Below the pieces are notes generated by a model that saw only the letters and a list, made by a program, of their open reading frames with translations, had not been told where the DNA came from and made no database searches. The position numbers and the translations under genes were made by a program. From Chloroflexota bacterium (GTDB lineage: Bacteria; Chloroflexota; Ktedonobacteria; Ktedonobacterales; Ktedonobacteraceae), in NCBI GenBank assembly GCA_005879655.1, contig VBJK01000150.1, positions 31,533-42,151 on the forward strand: a stretch of 10,619 nucleotides of DNA, in the 5' to 3' direction. Shown here in pieces: positions 6,662 through 10,619 of the stretch. How positions within the stretch are numbered: position 1 is the stretch's first letter; every line of letters begins with the position of its first letter.

Positions 6662-8542
6662 TCATTTTGTCTCTTCATGTATCCAAACACGCATCGTTGA
6701 TGCACCGCGATTACACCAGAGATAGTAAGGAATCGCTTTAAGCGTATTGCAATGTGCCTCAGGAGGTGCCGTACGATATAACAGTTTATCCCAACCAGAT
6801 GTATCGAGAGCTATTGCATCCGCGATTAGCGTGACAGTACCTCCAAATATATCCTCATCATTATATACTTGCACACTCGACATACGAGGAAGCAGCAAGC
6901 GATGCAAAGGCACTTCGTTATCGGTACTCTCAAGACAGTACACAACAGGCCCACGTTGTAAAGCAACTAGTCCAATGTCAGGTGTTATCTCTGGATATGC
7001 GTACATACGAAGCGGAGGCATGGACAATTGAAGTGAGACCTGGTCGGAGTGCTTCCAGACACGCTCTAGCGTTGCATACCCGTTCTTGCTCAGTGCATAG
7101 ATGTTCGTAGGTTCACCATTCACCAGCAGCGTTGCCTCAGAGCACCATGTAGGAATGCGCAGCCGTAGGGCAAATGCCGTTGGTTCCTCCAACTCTATAG
7201 TGAACGTGATGTGCCCATGCCAGGGATACTGTGTCTGTTGTCTGAGTGTGACTGTTTGCCCTTGTATCTGCAATTGTGCAGTCCCTTGTACATACAAATG
7301 CACGGCGACTTCACGCTCATTCTGTGAGTAGATATATTCTCCGAACGATGCGAGTAGACGTGTGATATTTGTAGGACAACACGCACAACCAAACCACTCG
7401 CGTCGCGTAAGCTCACCTTGATTTGCGAGAGGATTGACATAGAAGAAGGTTGTTCCCTCTTGTGACACGCTACTCAATACTCCATTATATAGAGCACGTT
7501 CCATCACATCTGCATATTGCGCATCGCATTCCAGTTGCAACATACGATGACACCATAAGACAAGTCCAATGGCGGCACATGTTTCTGCATATGCGGTATC
7601 ATTTGGCAGATCGTAGTCGGAAGAAAAGCCCTCGTTGAGCATGGATGATCCGATACCACCAGTAATAAACATACGTTTGGTATAGAGATGCTCCCACAGA
7701 CGCTTGACCGCATGGAGCAGTGTCTCGTCGCCTGTTTCATATGCGAGGTCAGCCATTGCAGAGTAGAGATACATTGCTCGGACTGCATGTCCAACCACCT
7801 CTGTCTGCTCACGTACGGGTTTGTGCGCCTGATGATACTCTAGTCCTAACTTATGCGGATCGGGCGCTGACTCACTGTCAAAATAGCAAGGGCTTTGTCC
7901 TCGCTCGTCAATAAAATACTGGCTGAGGTGTAGGTAGCGTGTATTGTCTGTTACACGATACAGCTTGACTAAAGCAAGCTCGATCTCTTCATGTCCGCAA
8001 TACCCGCGTTGCTTGCCAGGCTCACGGCCAAAGACCGTATCAATGTAATCGGCATAGCGAGTGATGACATCAAGCAGGGTGGTTTTGCCAGTGGCCTGGA
8101 AGTGAGCTACGCCTGCTTCGATCATATGACCTGCACAGTAGAGTTCATGTCCATGTCGAAGATTGGTCCATCTCTTGTCTGGCTCGACGACAGTATAGTG
8201 TGGGTTGAGGTAGCCATCTGGCTGTTGTGCGGAGGCGATACCTGCGATCACTGCGTCAAGAAGCGCATCGAGGCTTGGATCTGGGTGTGTTGCTAAGCTA
8301 TGGCTGGCGGCTTCTAGCCATTTGGCAACGTCTGAGTCCCAGAATTGATGAGGTGCTTGTGGCATACCGGGCTGCCAATCTAATTTGTATGCCGCAATAC
8401 GCCCTGTTTCTTCGCACATGCGGTAGATATGTGGTATGGTCTTCTCGCGGTTGGTTTGCAGGCGGGGTGCCCAAAATGCGTCATCTATTGTCACCCTGGC
8501 AAAGGGTACGGGCTTAAGGACTTGATATGCTGTATCCTGCAT
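6662..8542 (-). CDS. GH127 beta-L-arabinofuranosidase-like glycosidase (DUF1680)
   Basis: This enzyme is predicted to release L-arabinofuranose from beta-linked arabino-oligosaccharides by a retaining, cysteine-based mechanism. At 626 residues it is full length (HypBA1 of Bifidobacterium has 658). The family start (AFWAPRLQTNREKTIPHIY) is intact. HGHELYCAGHMIEAG is at 130-144 and GYCGHEEIELALVKLYR at 180-196. Key residues match HypBA1 by spacing: acid/base E304 in MLNEGFSSD, zinc ligands E320 and C322 in YAETCAA, and the CACCPTN motif at 386-392, where C388 would be the nucleophile and zinc ligand and C389 a ligand. No signal peptide or membrane segment is seen, so it should be cytoplasmic and act on imported oligosaccharides. 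ATG 8540-8542 follows a good AAGGAAG at 8 bases. It lies 15 bases after the NB-ARC/TPR gene. Another furanosidase specificity within the family is possible. Confidence 0.9.
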   Translation of the reverse strand: MQDTAYQVLKPVPFARVTIDDAFWAPRLQTNREKTIPHIYRMCEETGRIAAYKLDWQPGMPQAPHQFWDSDVAKWLEAASHSLATHPDPSLDALLDAVIAGIASAQQPDGYLNPHYTVVEPDKRWTNLRHGHELYCAGHMIEAGVAHFQATGKTTLLDVITRYADYIDTVFGREPGKQRGYCGHEEIELALVKLYRVTDNTRYLHLSQYFIDERGQSPCYFDSESAPDPHKLGLEYHQAHKPVREQTEVVGHAVRAMYLYSAMADLAYETGDETLLHAVKRLWEHLYTKRMFITGGIGSSMLNEGFSSDYDLPNDTAYAETCAAIGLVLWCHRMLQLECDAQYADVMERALYNGVLSSVSQEGTTFFYVNPLANQGELTRREWFGCACCPTNITRLLASFGEYIYSQNEREVAVHLYVQGTAQLQIQGQTVTLRQQTQYPWHGHITFTIELEEPTAFALRLRIPTWCSEATLLVNGEPTNIYALSKNGYATLERVWKHSDQVSLQLSMPPLRMYAYPEITPDIGLVALQRGPVVYCLESTDNEVPLHRLLLPRMSSVQVYNDEDIFGGTVTLIADAIALDTSGWDKLLYRTAPPEAHCNTLKAIPYYLWCNRGASTMRVWIHEETK

Positions 8543-8550
8543 GCTGGCTT

Positions 8551-8557
8551 CTTCCTT
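8551..8557 (-). promoter_or_regulatory. Shine-Dalgarno of the GH127 gene in the 15-base gap
   Basis: On the - strand AAGGAAG stands 8 bases before ATG 8542 and begins right after the stop (8558-8560) of the upstream gene. Ribosomes finishing the NB-ARC/TPR gene could re-start here, so this short gap supports one transcript and probable translational coupling. It also decides the GH127 start. Confidence 0.6.
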
Positions 8558-10618
8558 TCAGAAATCACGTCCTGCTGTACGTAGCAGTAGAGCATAGCTC
8601 TTGCGAGTATTCTGTGTCTCAGGATGAGTCGGTCCCAAGCGTTGCTCTCGGATGGCGATGGCACGCTGATAGAAGGCTTCGGCTTGGTCGTACTTTCCCT
8701 GCTGTCGGTAGAGTTCTGCCAGACCATAAAGCGCTTCAGCTGTATCGGGATGCTCGGCTCCTAAATGCCGCTCCCAGATCGCAAGCGCTCGCTGATGCAG
8801 TGGTTCTGCTAACTCGTACTTATGCTGATGCCGATATAGCTCGGCCAGATTGTTCATATTCCTCGCGGTGTTGGGGTGATCAGCTCCCAGGCATTGCTCG
8901 CGGATTACGAGTGCTTGCTGGCATAAAAGTTCTGCCTCTTGGTACTTCTCTTGACGCTGATAGAGGATCGCTAAGTCCTCCAAGCTGCCTGCGGTGTCGG
9001 GGTGCTCAGCTCCCAAGTGGTGCTCGCGAATGGCGAGTGCTCGCCGAAACAGGGGTTCTGCCTGCTCATACTTGCCCTGATCCCGATAGAAGATGGCCAG
9101 ATTGTTCAGGATCTGGGCGGTGTCGGGATGATCAGCTCCCAAGTGGTGCTCGCGAATGGCGAGTGCTCGTTGATACAAGGGTTCTGCTAACTCGTACTTG
9201 CCAAGCCATAAGTAGAGGTTGGCGAGACCATTCAGAGTTCTAGCGATATCGGGGTGCTCAGCTCCTAAGTGGTGCTCGCGAATGGCTAGTGCTCGCTGAA
9301 ACAAGGACTCTGCCTCGTCGTATTTACTCAGTTGCCAGCAGATAATTGCCAGATCGTTCAGGCTTTTTGCTGTGTCGGGGTGCTCGACTCCCAGGCACTG
9401 CTCCTGGATTGCAATTGCTCGCTGATGCAAGGACTCTGCCTGTTCATACTTCCCTTGCCGCTCGTAGAGGAGTGCCAGATTGTGCAAGATTTTCGCCGTT
9501 TCAAGGTGCTGGCTTCCGAAGTGCTGCTCGTAGATTGCGCGTGCTCGCACCAAAAGCGGTTCCGCACTTGAGTACTGTCCTCGCTCTCGCAGATAAGTGC
9601 CTGCCTTATGGAGCGCATGTGCTGCTGCTGCTAGTATGGGTATTGGTTCGTGCTCTATCTGGGCTGTACAGATTTGTACATGGGGCAACAAGCGTCCACA
9701 GCGCGTCCATTCCTCAAACGTTACCGCTGGGAAGGCTTCGTTCACTGCCTGTATGACGCGCTTCCTCCACAGCTTTTTGGTCTTAGTAGGCATCGCATCA
9801 GTGAGCACTGCTTGGACCAGACGATGAACCGAGAGTGTGGCTGTTGCGGGATCACGATGTATCAGCGAGTAGGCGAGAAGAATCCTGATGGCGTCATCGA
9901 ATACAAGAGGGTCAACCCGTATCTGGCGCAAAGTTGTACCTAGATGCACAACTCCTACGGTGAAGAGTTCTACCGGGATGGTATCCGGGTGTACAAACGC
10001 ACAGCAACGGAGTAACTCAGCGGCGATTGGATCTTGTTGCTCTACATTCTTGAACGAAAGGGACCAAGTGGTGGCTACTGAAGCAGGATAGTCATGTTTG
10101 GTGCTACCTCGTCGCTTCAGCAGTGGGGATGGCTGTAAGTGATAAAGCTTCTGATAGTGGGCCATGCCACAGCGCGTCTCTTCGATATATGCTCCAGCTT
10201 GATCAAGGGCCAGCGGTAGTCCTCCCAACTCCTGCGCGATGGCACGGGCAATGGCAACGTCTGCTGGCGAAGCAGCTTCCAGAGGATCAGCCAGCGCAAT
10301 TAGCCGTGCACGGCGTAGCAGTAAGGTGGCACCGACATCACGTGGCATGGTCGTAACTTCCAGTGGGTCAGCCAGGGGGCCTAAAGCTTGAGAGCGGGTC
10401 GTCAGTAGCAGATGCCCAAGGTGTTTTGACGGCAACAAGCCTTCCAGCACAGCAAGATTATCGGCGTTATCCAGGATGAGAAGCCATCCCGGATGTGTTG
10501 AGAGCCAACGCAGGACTGCCTGGACGATGATGGTTTGATCCTGCTCTTTTTGTTCTGGGAGATTGAGGGTCTGGGCAAGGGCAACATAGCCGGAGATCAG
10601 GGCTTCTTGCGTGTCAGC
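8558..10618 (-). CDS. NB-ARC/TPR STAND ATPase (5' partial)
   Basis: This is a STAND-class signalling ATPase expected to oligomerise after ligand sensing by its TPR arm. The frame is open to the right edge; GTG 10450 lies inside a conserved motif and is not the real start. In the 686 visible residues, Walker B is WLLILDNADN (45-54), the sensor-1/RNBS-B-like strand is HLLLTTRS (69-76) and GLPL is GGLPLALDQAGAY (132-144). A winged-helix-like region follows, with ATTWSLSFKNVEQQ and a VHRLVQ motif. Eight TPRs fill about 343-675. The P-loop and the N-terminal effector (possibly TIR, HTH or protease) are outside the window. Such proteins serve as regulators or as defence sensors in Chloroflexota, cyanobacteria and actinomycetes. 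Its role here cannot be told without the N-terminus. It heads the unit with the GH127 gene. Confidence 0.85.
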   Translation of the reverse strand, partial: ADTQEALISGYVALAQTLNLPEQKEQDQTIIVQAVLRWLSTHPGWLLILDNADNLAVLEGLLPSKHLGHLLLTTRSQALGPLADPLEVTTMPRDVGATLLLRRARLIALADPLEAASPADVAIARAIAQELGGLPLALDQAGAYIEETRCGMAHYQKLYHLQPSPLLKRRGSTKHDYPASVATTWSLSFKNVEQQDPIAAELLRCCAFVHPDTIPVELFTVGVVHLGTTLRQIRVDPLVFDDAIRILLAYSLIHRDPATATLSVHRLVQAVLTDAMPTKTKKLWRKRVIQAVNEAFPAVTFEEWTRCGRLLPHVQICTAQIEHEPIPILAAAAHALHKAGTYLRERGQYSSAEPLLVRARAIYEQHFGSQHLETAKILHNLALLYERQGKYEQAESLHQRAIAIQEQCLGVEHPDTAKSLNDLAIICWQLSKYDEAESLFQRALAIREHHLGAEHPDIARTLNGLANLYLWLGKYELAEPLYQRALAIREHHLGADHPDTAQILNNLAIFYRDQGKYEQAEPLFRRALAIREHHLGAEHPDTAGSLEDLAILYQRQEKYQEAELLCQQALVIREQCLGADHPNTARNMNNLAELYRHQHKYELAEPLHQRALAIWERHLGAEHPDTAEALYGLAELYRQQGKYDQAEAFYQRAIAIREQRLGPTHPETQNTRKSYALLLRTAGRDF
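8580..9600 (-). repeat. Eight 42-residue TPR units, 126-base period
   Basis: Eight units of 42 residues follow the kinesin-light-chain-like (TPR_10/TPR_12) pattern GKYEQAEPL-x-QRALAI-x-E-x-LG-x-HPDTA-x2-LNNLA-x-LY. The two DNA blocks 9006-9043 and 9132-9169 are identical over 38 bases at 126-base spacing. A third block (9258-9295) differs at only two positions, including silent sites. This suggests recent unit duplication or gene conversion. The outermost units (first: ERGQYSSAEPLLVRA; last: THPETQNTRKSYA) are the most diverged, as expected of capping repeats. Confidence 0.85.
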
Positions 10619-10619
10619 A

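Noticed and set aside
6645..6664. Small AGAG-TG-CTCT dyad as a bidirectional terminator
   Set aside because: The stem has only four base pairs, a two-base loop and no T-run on either side.
8527..9243. Long + strand open frame of 238 codons opposite the TPR region
   Set aside because: It is antisense to a repetitive TPR gene. Its repeated Arg/Leu/Asp-rich units simply mirror the 126-base period, and it has no ribosome site.
10448..10450. GTG as the start of the NB-ARC/TPR gene
   Set aside because: The frame stays open to the window edge and the codons before it encode the Walker B motif WLLILDNADN, so the gene begins outside the window.

Overview
The window (10,619 bases) looks like chromosomal DNA from a bacterium of moderate GC content. 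The gene set consists of a very long mosaic protein with beta-propeller repeats, a GH127 glycosidase, and an NB-ARC/TPR STAND ATPase. By inference this resembles Ktedonobacter-type Chloroflexota, but there is no rRNA or other phylogenetic marker to prove it. No tRNA, rRNA, CRISPR array, transposase or integrase was seen.

Layout. (1) Bases 3-3383, + strand: the 3' part of a giant protein whose start lies before the window. It has an N-terminal Zn-phospholipase-C-like helical domain, then four double-blade repeats (probably an eight-bladed propeller), then seven blades like those of fucose-binding AAL-type lectins. (2) Bases 3384-3714: an AT-rich intergenic region. It holds a long hairpin, a possible 26-residue ORF on the - strand with a good Shine-Dalgarno, and two divergent promoter candidates with small repeats around them. 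(3) Bases 3715-6647, + strand: a two-gene unit made of a small XRE/Cro-type regulator and, 11 bases later, a single-chain restriction-modification enzyme. The enzyme joins a PD-(D/E)XK nuclease, an N6-adenine methylase and a type-ISP-like specificity domain, with no visible helicase. (4) Bases 6662-10618, - strand: a convergent two-gene unit. An NB-ARC/TPR protein, cut by the right edge, is followed 15 bases later by a complete GH127 beta-L-arabinofuranosidase-like enzyme.

How the genes may work together. The XRE protein is well placed to act as a controller (C-protein-like) that times expression of the restriction-modification enzyme. A three-codon upstream ORF may couple or tune translation of the regulator. 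The NB-ARC/TPR gene and the glycosidase share tight spacing and are probably co-transcribed, but no functional link between them is visible. The long phospholipase/lectin protein is probably a secreted or surface glycan-binding lipase-like effector. Its export signal would lie outside the window. The best candidates for something unusual are the helicase-less ISP-like enzyme with its controller, the phospholipase-propeller-lectin fusion, and the strand-biased 23-bp hairpin behind it.
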